Assembly (NCBI GenBank): GCA_038207265.1
Contig: JBBQZZ010000001.1
Span: forward strand, 186,001 to 250,000
Length of the DNA stretch: 64,000 nucleotides
From: JACMLD01 sp038207265
GTDB lineage: Bacteria; Bacteroidota; Bacteroidia; Chitinophagales; Chitinophagaceae
Reading direction: 5' to 3'
The notes beneath the pieces were generated by a model. That model worked only from the letters and a program-made list of their open reading frames with translations. It had not been told where the DNA came from and did no database searches. Position numbers and translations under genes: made by a program. This document shows, piece after piece, positions 46,810 to 55,513 of the stretch; the stretch's first letter is position 1; every line of letters starts with the position of its first letter.

Positions 46810-47346
46810 CTATTTTTTCTTTGCAAAAACTGACAAGGAAACATTTACTTCATCCCCTAATACCAAACTGTTACCGCCTACTTTAAAATCGCGCCGGTTG
46901 ATTTTAAAATTGCCTTCAAATAAATAACCGCCCTCTTTAGCATTTGCCTTAAAAGGAAACTGGATGTCTTTGCTAATACCTTTTATGGTTAATTTACCTT
47001 GTACTTTAAAGCCACTACCTGATTGAGTGATTTTATCAGATTTGAAAACTATTTTGGGAAAATTGCTTACATTAAAATATTCTTCTTTCTTCAAATGATT
47101 GTCCCTGGAATCATTATCCGTATTCACCGAAGTTGCGTCAATACTAATATCAATGGAAGCATTGCCGGTATTGGCAGGATCAAATATTAAAATACCCTCC
47201 AAGCCTTTGAAATGGCCCCCTGTATTGAATCCAAAATTCTTGATCCCGAATTTAATTTCAGATTTTGCATCAATCGGTTCATACTGCTGGGCGCTCACTA
47301 CCAGTACTGATAGTATTGCAGTAAAAAATGTAATAAATTTATTCAT
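46810..47346 (-). CDS. YceI family periplasmic protein
   Basis: A 178-residue YceI protein: a signal peptide (cleavage about 18) and a lipocalin-like beta barrel that binds polyisoprenoids or similar lipids. Features are SEIKFGIKNFGFNTGGHFKG near 27-46 and FKVQGKLTIKGISKDIQFPF near 110. The start at 47346 (MNKFITFF) is chosen over 47415. Last gene of the Crp-YHS-DoxX-YceI cluster. Confidence 0.94.
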   Translation of the reverse strand: MNKFITFFTAILSVLVVSAQQYEPIDAKSEIKFGIKNFGFNTGGHFKGLEGILIFDPANTGNASIDISIDATSVNTDNDSRDNHLKKEEYFNVSNFPKIVFKSDKITQSGSGFKVQGKLTIKGISKDIQFPFKANAKEGGYLFEGNFKINRRDFKVGGNSLVLGDEVNVSLSVFAKKK

Positions 47347-47414
47347 AGTTTTTGGGCTGCATAGTTCAAATTTTCCGCCAATGTATGTTAAAAAAATATA
47401 ATTTTTCGATTGCA

Positions 47415-47810
47415 TCAGGCAAGCCGGTTGGGTTTTAATATAGAAAATACCTGGTTATTATATATCAGAAACAATATGGCGCAACAAGTAAATGCAATAA
47501 CTGCCATGCTGAATAAACCATAGTCACCATCGAATTTTAACCCGAGTTTTGTTATATGAAAAAAGATAGCACCTGCCATAAGGCCGGCTCCCAACGCAGC
47601 ACCAATACCGGTGGACCGGGGATAAAGGATAAGGATAGATGCAATCAGTTCTAAAACACCTGTGCCAATTCTTCCCCAGGGTTCCATTCCAAGTTCAGTA
47701 AATAAATGAACCGATTGAGGATGACCTGTAAATTTAAAATACAATGTTTGTAACATGATATAGGCCGCAGCCAGCCTTAATATCCAGATGATGATCAAGC
47801 GTATTCTCAT
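47415..47810 (-). CDS. DoxX-like membrane protein
   Basis: A 131-residue protein with four hydrophobic helices: RIRLIIIWILRLAAAYIMLQ (2-21), then about 46-62, 68-86 and 98-117. The RLAAAYIMLQTLYFKFTGHP start and the Gly-rich second helix fit the DoxX/DoxD family linked to redox and quinone metabolism. It lies between YHS and YceI genes on the same strand. Confidence 0.85.
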   Translation of the reverse strand: MRIRLIIIWILRLAAAYIMLQTLYFKFTGHPQSVHLFTELGMEPWGRIGTGVLELIASILILYPRSTGIGAALGAGLMAGAIFFHITKLGLKFDGDYGLFSMAVIAFTCCAILFLIYNNQVFSILKPNRLA

Positions 47811-47842
47811 AACAGTTAGTTTGAATAAGAAAGATAAAAAAA

Positions 47843-48307
47843 TTAATGAAATATCCTGGACCAGTTAGCTTCGGCTTTCTTTTTCAAGTTGACTTCGTCT
47901 TTATTCCAGTCCGTAAGTGTATTATTAAAAAATTTATTGTAAAACAGGTTCAGTTTTCCATCAATAATTTTAAAAGTTTTGGGATCAATGGAAACTTTTT
48001 CTCCTTTTGAACCCATTGCATACGAACACCAACCCCCATATTGTGGTTCATATTTTGAAGGATTCTTTTTAAATTCTTCCTTATCTGCCACCGTGGAAAA
48101 ATAATAAATGATCCCTTCATGCGCAACCGCGTTGTCTTTGCTGCCTTTCACGGCCTTATTTTGTGTAAAATAAGCAACTGGATCATAGCCATCAATGGCA
48201 ACCCCGTCATCCAGGTTAAATTGTTTCTTTCGAAGTGTAGATGGATCTTGTGCCACGGCACTCAACAATAAGGGAACAAAAATTGTAAATAACAGAACTC
48301 GTTTCAT
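47843..48307 (-). CDS. YHS domain-containing secreted protein
   Basis: A 154-residue protein with a signal peptide (about 1-20) and a YHS domain: AIDGYDPVAYFTQNKAVKG near 35-53 and YGGWCSYAMGSKGEKVSIDP near 92-111. YHS domains of this type are thought to bind metal, and GYDPVAYF is diagnostic. The start at 48307 (MKRVLLF) is set by the signal peptide. Downstream of the Crp gene with 58 bp between. Confidence 0.92.
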   Translation of the reverse strand: MKRVLLFTIFVPLLLSAVAQDPSTLRKKQFNLDDGVAIDGYDPVAYFTQNKAVKGSKDNAVAHEGIIYYFSTVADKEEFKKNPSKYEPQYGGWCSYAMGSKGEKVSIDPKTFKIIDGKLNLFYNKFFNNTLTDWNKDEVNLKKKAEANWSRIFH

Positions 48308-48365
48308 ATTTGCAATATTAATTGAAGAGCCAAAACTAATCGAGGGGCGCGTTACCACTTGTCAT

Positions 48366-49067
48366 TCAACTGACAGTTACCAGTTTTTGAATTTTTTTAA
48401 CATCCAGGAAACAAATTTTTTGCCGATTGTAAGAAAGTATTCCATCCGCAGTCATTTCATTGATCATAGTAGTAACCGTCTGCCTGCTGGAACCAATAAG
48501 ATGTGCAATGTCTTCATGGGTGAGATAATTTGGGATACACACACCGTCGGGGCGGGTTTCTGCAATATCTGACTGAACAAGCTGCCAGAGAAAATTCAGT
48601 AATCTTGTTTTTACATCTTTGTTTAGCAGGTTAACCAGTCTGTTTTGGATGTTGCGAAGTTTGGTACCAACCTGCTTGGTATATTTTAATGCAATGGAAG
48701 GTTTACGTTGCAGCAATTTTTCAAAATCTTCAATATTGAAAGCACAAAGGCTCACATCTGTTTTGTATGCCTGGGCAAATTCACCATTTAAATTATCTTT
48801 CTCAAGCGTAAATTGTCCAAATACTTCTCCTTCCCGGATAATCTCTTTGATGATCTCGTTTCCATCATTGTCAATATAGCCAATACGGATATATCCTTCC
48901 TTGATAAAGTAGAGCTTATTGTGATTGAACGCCTCAAAATAGATATAGGCGCCTTTTTTAGCTTCTATAAAATTATGAACCACGTTAAGCTCCTCATATT
49001 CATGTTCAGCAATATCGCACCACAAATCATAGTTTCTGATCAGCAGCATTTTTTCATCAACACTCAT
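48366..49067 (-). CDS. Crp/Fnr family transcriptional regulator
   Basis: A 233-residue regulator with an N-terminal cyclic-nucleotide-binding-like beta barrel (about 15-115), a dimerisation helix (about 120-150) and a C-terminal winged helix (LTHEDIAHLIGSSRQTVTTMINEM near 182-205). No Fnr-type cysteine cluster is seen, so direct oxygen sensing by Fe-S is unlikely. It is probably the regulator of the downstream YHS-DoxX-YceI genes and/or the divergent Fe-S protein. An ATG at 49091 is an alternative start. Confidence 0.93.
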   Translation of the reverse strand: MSVDEKMLLIRNYDLWCDIAEHEYEELNVVHNFIEAKKGAYIYFEAFNHNKLYFIKEGYIRIGYIDNDGNEIIKEIIREGEVFGQFTLEKDNLNGEFAQAYKTDVSLCAFNIEDFEKLLQRKPSIALKYTKQVGTKLRNIQNRLVNLLNKDVKTRLLNFLWQLVQSDIAETRPDGVCIPNYLTHEDIAHLIGSSRQTVTTMINEMTADGILSYNRQKICFLDVKKIQKLVTVS

Positions 49068-49165
49068 AATTGTATATAATTCAACATTCAAATTACAACA
49101 ATAGGACTAAAAAGTTCTGATGCATATAATTCTATTAACTAGATTTACTGAAAATTTTAATATTC

Positions 49166-49948
49166 ATGCAAGTACCAACTGTAGCTGCAATGATTGCCAA
49201 TGGCGAATCTCCCGAAATATTGTTTTGGGTGGGTTGTGCCGGAAGCTTTGATCAGCGGGCTCAGAAAATTACCCAAGCATTTGCAACGATTCTAAACATA
49301 ATTGGTATCCGTTATGCCATTCTAGGTAAAGAAGAAATGTGCACCGGAGATCCGGCCCGCCGCGCAGGAAATGAATTTCTGTTCCAGATGATGGCTTACC
49401 AGAATATTCAATTGCTGAACAATTATGAAATAAAAAAAATTGTAACAGCCTGTCCGCATTGTTTCAATACCCTCAAAAACGAATATCCTGCTTTGGGTGG
49501 AAATTATGAAGTTGTTCATCACAGCATTTTTTTACAGGAGTTGATTGACCAGGGAAAGATAAAATTAAAAGAAGGCGGCATTTTCAAAGGCAAGCGAATC
49601 ACTTACCACGATAGTTGTTACCTGGGAAGAGCGAATGATATTTATGAAGCACCCCGTAAAGTACTGGAAGCATTGGATGTTGAATTGGTGGAAATGAAAC
49701 GTTGTCGCAGCAATGGTTTGTGTTGCGGTGCGGGGGGTGCGCAGATGTTTAAAGAAGAGGAAAAAGGAAATACCCGCATCAATTATGAGAGAACCAATGA
49801 AGCCATCAATACCGGTGCCGCACTGATTGCAGCCGCATGTCCGTTTTGCAATACGATGCTCACAGATGGTGTAAAAAACAAAGAAAAAGAAAATAGTGTG
49901 CAGGTAGTAGATATAGCAGAATTGATCGCTGCCAGTATTGAATCATAA
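49166..49948 (+). CDS. CCG-domain iron-sulfur oxidoreductase subunit (LutA/GlpC/HdrB-like)
   Basis: A 260-residue protein with two CCG cysteine-rich domains. The first has WVGCAGSFD near 25 and TACPHC near 96; the second has HDSCYLGR near 156, CRSNGLCCGAGGAQ near 187-200 and AACPFCNT near 223. These coordinate Fe-S clusters or bind quinone/FAD partners in lactate, glycolate or heterodisulfide oxidoreductases. The ferredoxin-type subunit usually found upstream is missing here. Divergent from the Crp/Fnr gene. Confidence 0.9.
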   Translation: MQVPTVAAMIANGESPEILFWVGCAGSFDQRAQKITQAFATILNIIGIRYAILGKEEMCTGDPARRAGNEFLFQMMAYQNIQLLNNYEIKKIVTACPHCFNTLKNEYPALGGNYEVVHHSIFLQELIDQGKIKLKEGGIFKGKRITYHDSCYLGRANDIYEAPRKVLEALDVELVEMKRCRSNGLCCGAGGAQMFKEEEKGNTRINYERTNEAINTGAALIAAACPFCNTMLTDGVKNKEKENSVQVVDIAELIAASIES

Positions 49949-49951
49949 ATC

Positions 49952-50338
49952 ATGATTTCCAGAAAGACGTTTTTTATTCTTATTCTCTCCATTGGTACTT
50001 TTACTGCGATCTATCTGTATTATGTAAAGAAAGAGCGGGCCGCTTCCATAGACAGTTATTTTCCCGATCCTCAAACAGGCGATATCTATAAAATGCAGAA
50101 GGAAACTTCGGATGGCGTGATCATTTATTATTTAAAAATCAAAGATATCGGCCATCAAAGTATTTATTTTTATCCGGGGCTTTTGACTGCAGGTGCTATT
50201 CATGATAGTTTTCTCAAACATTTTGACAGTTCAGAAACCGTAGTGATCGCCAGAAAAGAATTGACAGAAATTAGAAATGGGAAATGGAAAATTACCGCAA
50301 AAGATCAAACGCAATTACTGGAAATTGAGCGGAAATAA
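49952..50338 (+). CDS. Small single-TM protein, unknown
   Basis: A 128-residue protein with one N-terminal hydrophobic helix (about 6-27) and a basic/aromatic soluble part. It starts 3 bp after the Fe-S gene stop, suggesting cotranscription. No family could be recognised. Confidence 0.75.
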   Translation: MISRKTFFILILSIGTFTAIYLYYVKKERAASIDSYFPDPQTGDIYKMQKETSDGVIIYYLKIKDIGHQSIYFYPGLLTAGAIHDSFLKHFDSSETVVIARKELTEIRNGKWKITAKDQTQLLEIERK

Positions 50339-50375
50339 TAACTTTTGGCATATTGTTTCTCTGTAATTTTGTGGA

Positions 50376-50900
50376 ATGACAAATTTTGAATACCGGCATT
50401 TATTGCCAGACAATTTTGCTCATGATTCAAAGGTCTGGATCTACCAAAGCAATCGTTTATTTTCATTGAGTGAAGCCTTGCAATTGGAAGACATGCTGGC
50501 GGAATTTTCAGCAAACTGGCAATCTCATGGCGATAAAGTGAAAGGTCATGCAAACCTTTTCTTCGGGCAGTTTATAATCTTAATGGCCGACGAATCTGCA
50601 ACGGGTGTAAGTGGATGCAGTACCGATGGTTCTGTAAGACTAATAAAGGAAATAGAAAAATTATTTAAAGTTAATATGTTCGACAGGCAATTGCTGGCAT
50701 TCATTGCAAAAGAAAAAGTTCAGCTGCTTCCCATGTCTCAATTGAAATATGCACTCGACAATCAATTTATCAATACTGAGAGTATTTATTTTAATAACCT
50801 CGTTCTAACCAAAGATGAGTTAGAAAATAACTGGATGATACCGTTAAAAGAAAGTTGGCTGGCTAAAAAAATAACAAAGACGGAAACCTCAGGTTTATAA
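50376..50900 (+). CDS. Conserved protein, function unknown
   Basis: A 174-residue cytoplasmic protein. The segment WIYQSNRLFS near residue 19 and ANWQSHGDKVKGHANLFFGQFIIL near 48 look like a small conserved Bacteroidota family that is sometimes mislabelled as an ABC transporter ATPase. It has no Walker motif, so I do not give it that function. It converges with the degenerate LytS kinase (8 bp apart). Confidence 0.78.
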   Translation: MTNFEYRHLLPDNFAHDSKVWIYQSNRLFSLSEALQLEDMLAEFSANWQSHGDKVKGHANLFFGQFIILMADESATGVSGCSTDGSVRLIKEIEKLFKVNMFDRQLLAFIAKEKVQLLPMSQLKYALDNQFINTESIYFNNLVLTKDELENNWMIPLKESWLAKKITKTETSGL

Positions 50901-50908
50901 TCATTCCG

Positions 50909-52003
50909 TCAATTGATGGCCCGCCTGAGTGCAATGTTGAGGCAAATAACCAGTAAACCTGTTTCAATTACCAGCTTCATGTCATAGCTTTCCGGGTACA
51001 ATAAATTCAATCGCTTACGCAGGTTATTGAGAAAGCTGTTGATTCCATTGGCCAGCGCTGCGGTATCTACCGGTTTCGTCCATGCTATTTTTGCAGCAAG
51101 ATTTCCTTCAATAACTTTGATTTCAATATCAATGGATTTTTCTGCGAGTGGCAAAACGGAAAGTTGCTGGAAACTATTTTCAACGAGCGGCAAAATAATA
51201 AATGGCGCTATTTTTTCGTGGTGAATATCTCCTATAATTTTCAGGCTTACATTGATTACTTCTTTTCGGCTAATTTTTTCAAGCTCCACATATTCTTCCA
51301 GTAAATCAAGTTCCTTTTTCAATCCAATTCTCGATTGATTATTATCATATATCACATATAACAATAGATTGCGAATTTTCTTGATCATACCAGGAATGAT
51401 GGCTGGCTTCTCAGCCGATAACAATTCAATCCTGTTCAGCGCATTGATTAAAAACACCGGCCTGATCTTATCATTTTGTGCCGGCACTTCAACTTTTTGT
51501 TTTTCCAATTTTATCAAACCCAGTTCCTGTTGTTTGATAAACCACATCTTGCCAAGCTTGATTGCGGCGGCCAGACAACCCTGCAGGTTAAAAAAAGCAA
51601 AATTGTTATAGAAGTAAACGAACTGGCGCGAAGGCAACGCCGGCCGCTTCAACCCCGCTGTCTCGCGTAAGGGCGCTATAATATAATAGAGTACAGGTTC
51701 AGTCAATGCAATTGCCAGCAATGTACTAATCAGCCATAAAAAAATCATCATCAGGTACCGGCCTTTAAAAAGATAACGCGGTAATAAGAAGTAAATGATC
51801 ACATAGCAATGCACTATATCGATAGGTGTAAGCACCAGCAACTCTTTGAACGAAGAAAGTAAACTACGAGAAATGGAAAGTTGATCCAGCCGGGCAAACG
51901 TATACATTAATGTGAAATAGATAATCCAGAGCAACCAGAATAATACATGCCGGGTAATACGGTAACGGGGGTTATTTGAAAATACAAGTGAGAATGTATT
52001 CAT
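50909..52003 (-). CDS. Degenerate LytS/YehU-family histidine kinase homologue
   Basis: A 364-residue membrane protein with four predicted helices (about 20-150) and a His_kinase-type C-terminal region. In canonical relatives the phospho-acceptor segment reads xNPHFLFNxLN. Here it is IRPVFLINALN (180-190), with Val183 in place of His. The VENS motif of the ATPase N-box is kept, but the Gly-rich nucleotide lid is weakened (LANGINSFLNN). It should therefore not autophosphorylate. No response regulator is adjacent. The start at 52003 is preferred to 52024. Confidence 0.82.
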   Translation of the reverse strand: MNTFSLVFSNNPRYRITRHVLFWLLWIIYFTLMYTFARLDQLSISRSLLSSFKELLVLTPIDIVHCYVIIYFLLPRYLFKGRYLMMIFLWLISTLLAIALTEPVLYYIIAPLRETAGLKRPALPSRQFVYFYNNFAFFNLQGCLAAAIKLGKMWFIKQQELGLIKLEKQKVEVPAQNDKIRPVFLINALNRIELLSAEKPAIIPGMIKKIRNLLLYVIYDNNQSRIGLKKELDLLEEYVELEKISRKEVINVSLKIIGDIHHEKIAPFIILPLVENSFQQLSVLPLAEKSIDIEIKVIEGNLAAKIAWTKPVDTAALANGINSFLNNLRKRLNLLYPESYDMKLVIETGLLVICLNIALRRAIN

Positions 52004-52063
52004 TTTGTCATAGATGAAAAGCATGGAAAGATCCCTGCCTGGCCAATTTACAACATATAAAGA

Positions 52064-52804
52064 TCAAATCCCCTCCCGGTTTAAAATTTCAAAAAAACTG
52101 ATGATTTTTTTTTCATTCGTCAACTTAAAATTAAATGATTTAATAATTTCATCCAGTTTTTTCATGGATACCGGGTCGCATAATTCGCTGAGTGTGTGTG
52201 GGTCTTTTTTAATTTTTACCATCTTGTTTTTTGATGCCGAATAAGCATACCAGGATGGAACATCTTCGATTTTATATGTAATATCTCCGGTAGCTTGTAA
52301 TTTTTGTTTTACCAGCTTCTGGTGTTTTTTTAAAAGAATGATGTTTCCATTCATAATAAGTTCATAAAAGCTGGCACCTGTATTATTATCAATATCGGGA
52401 AATCCGTTTCTGAAACAATTTCTGAGAACAACGCCTGCATCATTGCTGTATTCATATCCAAATTCTGCAACATGATTTTGCAATACAAGCTCCACTGTAT
52501 CCTTTAAAAAATAAAGCTTATCAGCATAAACATTGTAACGTAGGAACAAGTTGGTTGCTATTTTGTCGTCAGTTAATTTGATATATCCTTTGTTCCATTT
52601 ATCATCCAGGAAAACAGATCCTTCAATGTTTTTGTCTTTACCAATTAATACCTTGTTGTCACTCACAAATGCTTGCACCCTTGCAGACATATCATCCTGC
52701 ATTAACCAGGGAATCGCACCTGAACGATCAAAATTCTGGTTGGTCTGTGCAAATGATCCACCCACTGCCAGTAAAAGCATGGATGTCATTAAAACTGGCC
52801 TCAT
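52064..52804 (-). CDS. Secreted hypothetical protein
   Basis: A 246-residue protein with a signal peptide (cleavage near residue 19). The segment DKIATNLFLRYNVYADKLYFL near residues 78-98 recalls Bacteroidota outer-surface proteins of unknown function. It lies downstream of the SusCD-lipoprotein operon on the same strand, after a strong hairpin, and 60 bp upstream of the degenerate kinase gene. Function unknown. Confidence 0.8.
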   Translation of the reverse strand: MRPVLMTSMLLLAVGGSFAQTNQNFDRSGAIPWLMQDDMSARVQAFVSDNKVLIGKDKNIEGSVFLDDKWNKGYIKLTDDKIATNLFLRYNVYADKLYFLKDTVELVLQNHVAEFGYEYSNDAGVVLRNCFRNGFPDIDNNTGASFYELIMNGNIILLKKHQKLVKQKLQATGDITYKIEDVPSWYAYSASKNKMVKIKKDPHTLSELCDPVSMKKLDEIIKSFNFKLTNEKKIISFFEILNREGI

Positions 52805-52842
52805 TTATTTTATAATTTTTATTGACAATTGTTTTTATGAAT

Positions 52843-52884
52843 AAACCATATACCGGTTTGCGATGGCGTGCCGGTATATGGTTT
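52843..52884. terminator. 14-bp perfect inverted repeat
   Basis: AAACCATATACCGG (52843-52856) and CCGGTATATGGTTT (52871-52884) enclose a 14-nt loop, 30 nt past the lipoprotein stop. No U-tract follows on either strand, so it may be a 3'-end or processing structure separating the SusCD genes from the downstream ones. Confidence 0.65.
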
Positions 52885-52913
52885 GAAAATAACATTACCA
52901 GTTATTGTTAATG

Positions 52914-53774
52914 CTATTGCTTTTGTAACTTAAGTTTTACGAACCCCTGGTCGCCAAAGCCGGTGGCTGTTATATTAATGGATAGATCAATAAGTCCGGT
53001 GCAGGAAAAAACAAAACCACTACCACCGGTTGTAGATGCAACATAATTTCCATAATCTCCCCAACTGTTGTTTGGCTTTATCGTTGCCGTTCCAGTTGCG
53101 GGATCAACATCTACCAGCAATGGATTTGTTACATTGCCAAATGCAGGATTCGGCCAAACCTGGCTAATGTTAACCTGGTTGGCACCAGGTCCGTCAGTTA
53201 CCTTCACAAGGTCTCCTGGCACCCAGTCTTGCCAACCATCTTCAATTATTTTATAGGTTCCTGCAATGGGTCCAACAAAGGGACAGACTACCACCGCCGT
53301 CCAGCGCAAGGCCATATTATAAGGGGCCTGGGATTCAAAATCAGTTGTAATATTTGCGAGTGAAAAAGAACGGCCATCTTTGGTTATTGCTTCATTGTAA
53401 AAAGTATAACTGGAACCGGGATTGAGATCATCTACAGAGACACCTAAAGCGGCAGCAATTTCTGTCGCTGCAACAGTTAGTTTCAAACCATCAGAATATG
53501 GATATGTTTTTACTGCTTTCCATTTAGTTTTATCCAGGTCAGCGCCCTTAACAACGTATACATTTATTTTATCGACCGCTGGACCCACACTGCCAATTGT
53601 GATGGCAACAGTGCTGGTTGTTCTTGCAGCGTAGTCTATTTTTGTATTGATTGTACTTTGCAAAGTAAGATAGGCCCCTTCTTTTAGCGTATCCTTGTCA
53701 CCTTTAATGTCTGTCTTCTTGCAGCCAGCCAGAACAGCTATCATTACTATAAATGCGATTGTTATTTTTTTCAT
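52914..53774 (-). CDS. SusE-position surface lipoprotein, unknown fold
   Basis: A 286-residue lipoprotein: the signal peptide ends in VLAGC (Cys18). It is beta-rich, with Ig-like strands near residues 20-110. It follows susD on the same strand (25 bp) and thus sits where SusE/SusF or other surface glycan/peptide-binding lipoproteins are found. It likely takes part in substrate capture with SusCD. No enzymatic motif is seen. Confidence 0.82.
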   Translation of the reverse strand: MKKITIAFIVMIAVLAGCKKTDIKGDKDTLKEGAYLTLQSTINTKIDYAARTTSTVAITIGSVGPAVDKINVYVVKGADLDKTKWKAVKTYPYSDGLKLTVAATEIAAALGVSVDDLNPGSSYTFYNEAITKDGRSFSLANITTDFESQAPYNMALRWTAVVVCPFVGPIAGTYKIIEDGWQDWVPGDLVKVTDGPGANQVNISQVWPNPAFGNVTNPLLVDVDPATGTATIKPNNSWGDYGNYVASTTGGSGFVFSCTGLIDLSINITATGFGDQGFVKLKLQKQ

Positions 53775-53799
53775 CTGATGAAATTTTCTTGATGTATAA

Positions 53800-55494
53800 T
53801 TAATTTACCCAGCCATGATCCGGGTTGGTATCCCAGAATGTTTTTACCAGGGTTCCTGGTTTCTGAGTAGCGTTTTTATTTAAATCCACGTAAACAGACG
53901 GATAAAAAAACGTGCGGATAAAGTCGCCGGGCGTTGGTTGAAGTGCGGGTTGCATATTGGATGGCTTACCAGTTCTCCTGTAATTATTATAAGCTTCAAT
54001 ACCATTACCCCATAAAGCAATGTAATATTCCTTCATTACTACGTCAAGTTTTTCATCCTTGCTTCCTGTATTTTCATACAATGATTTAACCTTGTTTACA
54101 TATTGATCCTGTATGGCGGTTGTTGGCACACGAGCTGCCGGAACCGCAACACCTATCGTTGCCGGGTAGCCGAATACTTTTGAAAATGATTTTCGGATTC
54201 CAGATTCTATTAAAACCTCCGGATCGCCTGCTGTTCCCAAAGTCAATGCAGCTTCAGCTTTAATAAAGTCAGTATATGAAGACAACCATATGGGGAATAT
54301 GCCTGCACCTTTTCCACCGTCGGTGGCTTTTCCAGCCCTGCCCTGGCTATCGTCAAATTGACCGCCTGCAGGATAAACACCAAAAGTCGTACGCAACAGG
54401 TTATCTGGTCCAATGCCCTCAGCGTTTCCATGATCTCTTCCGATATATCCATTATCAACCAGGCAGTAAGGCGTTCCGGGTGGATAATTCGATGGAAAAG
54501 CCCTGAACAAACAAGGTATCGTAAACTGCAACGTTGTTGGATCCAACGTGGTAATATCAAGTGTTTGCCGGTAGAAATAATATCTTCTCCGGGGGTCAGT
54601 AATACCTTTTTCAACTATCAAAGACCACATAAAATAATTACCGATATAATCCTGCGCACCACCGGCTCCCGCATAGTTGTTTATGAATTTTGGATGACGA
54701 CTGTCCGGTGCTGCATTCTTACTGGAAAACTGAAATACAAAATCTTCGGCTTCTGTGTCGATGAGATCATTTTCTGCCAGCAATGCAGCAATTTTGTCTT
54801 TTGCAGTTGGATCAACCAAACGGGTTTGGACATACGCTTTTAACTTTAACGTTTTAGCCAGTGTTTTCCATTTTGTTGCATTGCCATTAAAAAACAAATC
54901 GTTTAAAGGAAGCGCTGTTCCGGCTGTTACTTTTCCTAAATCTGTTATCGCATCATTCAATAATGCAAGCGCCGAATCATACACTGCACGTCCATTATCA
55001 GTTTTGGGATTAGAAATTTCCAGCCCCAGGTTTGCTTCTGAATAAGGAATATCCCCAAAGCAATCTACTAACGTAATCATGGTATATGCTTTTAGAATTT
55101 TGCCAATTCCCACGTGGATGTATTTTTTTTGCTGGGTTGCAATGTCAAACAAGGCATTCAGGTTCTTGAATTCCTGCATATAAGCAGATCCCCATATAGT
55201 ATTAAAATTCTGCGCCTGGTAGGCATTCAGGTATGTAGGACCGGCCATTTGCTCCATACGGGTTACCTGTGCAGCAAAATCCGCGATGCCTGTAATGTTT
55301 CCTACTCCATCATAACTGGTAAGGAAGGCTGAAAAATTAAGCTGCGCATGGTTAAGATATAAATCTACATTGGCAGAAGTTGGCGTTGGGATATTGGGAT
55401 TATTCAGTAAACTATCAAAGCTGTTGTCCAGCTTCTTACAGGAGCCCACCAGCACCAGAAAAAGAATTCCAACAATTATTTCTTTAAGTTTCAT
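53800..55494 (-). CDS. SusD/RagB family outer-membrane lipoprotein (SusD-like_2)
   Basis: A 564-residue nutrient-binding lipoprotein (lipobox ending at Cys19: LVGSC). NPNIPTPTSANVDLYLNHAQ (37-56) is typical of SusD-like_2. Residues 110-560 carry the TPR-rich SusD fold. It forms a lid on the SusC channel. It is 19 bp downstream of susC. Confidence 0.95.
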   Translation of the reverse strand: MKLKEIIVGILFLVLVGSCKKLDNSFDSLLNNPNIPTPTSANVDLYLNHAQLNFSAFLTSYDGVGNITGIADFAAQVTRMEQMAGPTYLNAYQAQNFNTIWGSAYMQEFKNLNALFDIATQQKKYIHVGIGKILKAYTMITLVDCFGDIPYSEANLGLEISNPKTDNGRAVYDSALALLNDAITDLGKVTAGTALPLNDLFFNGNATKWKTLAKTLKLKAYVQTRLVDPTAKDKIAALLAENDLIDTEAEDFVFQFSSKNAAPDSRHPKFINNYAGAGGAQDYIGNYFMWSLIVEKGITDPRRRYYFYRQTLDITTLDPTTLQFTIPCLFRAFPSNYPPGTPYCLVDNGYIGRDHGNAEGIGPDNLLRTTFGVYPAGGQFDDSQGRAGKATDGGKGAGIFPIWLSSYTDFIKAEAALTLGTAGDPEVLIESGIRKSFSKVFGYPATIGVAVPAARVPTTAIQDQYVNKVKSLYENTGSKDEKLDVVMKEYYIALWGNGIEAYNNYRRTGKPSNMQPALQPTPGDFIRTFFYPSVYVDLNKNATQKPGTLVKTFWDTNPDHGWVN

Positions 55495-55513
55495 ATTAAA
55501 AAGTTTTTAAAAA

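Noticed and set aside
50364..50371. TAATTTTG as promoter of the gene at 50376
   Set aside because: A transcript from it would start at or after the ATG, and the spacing to TTTTG (16 nt) is too short.
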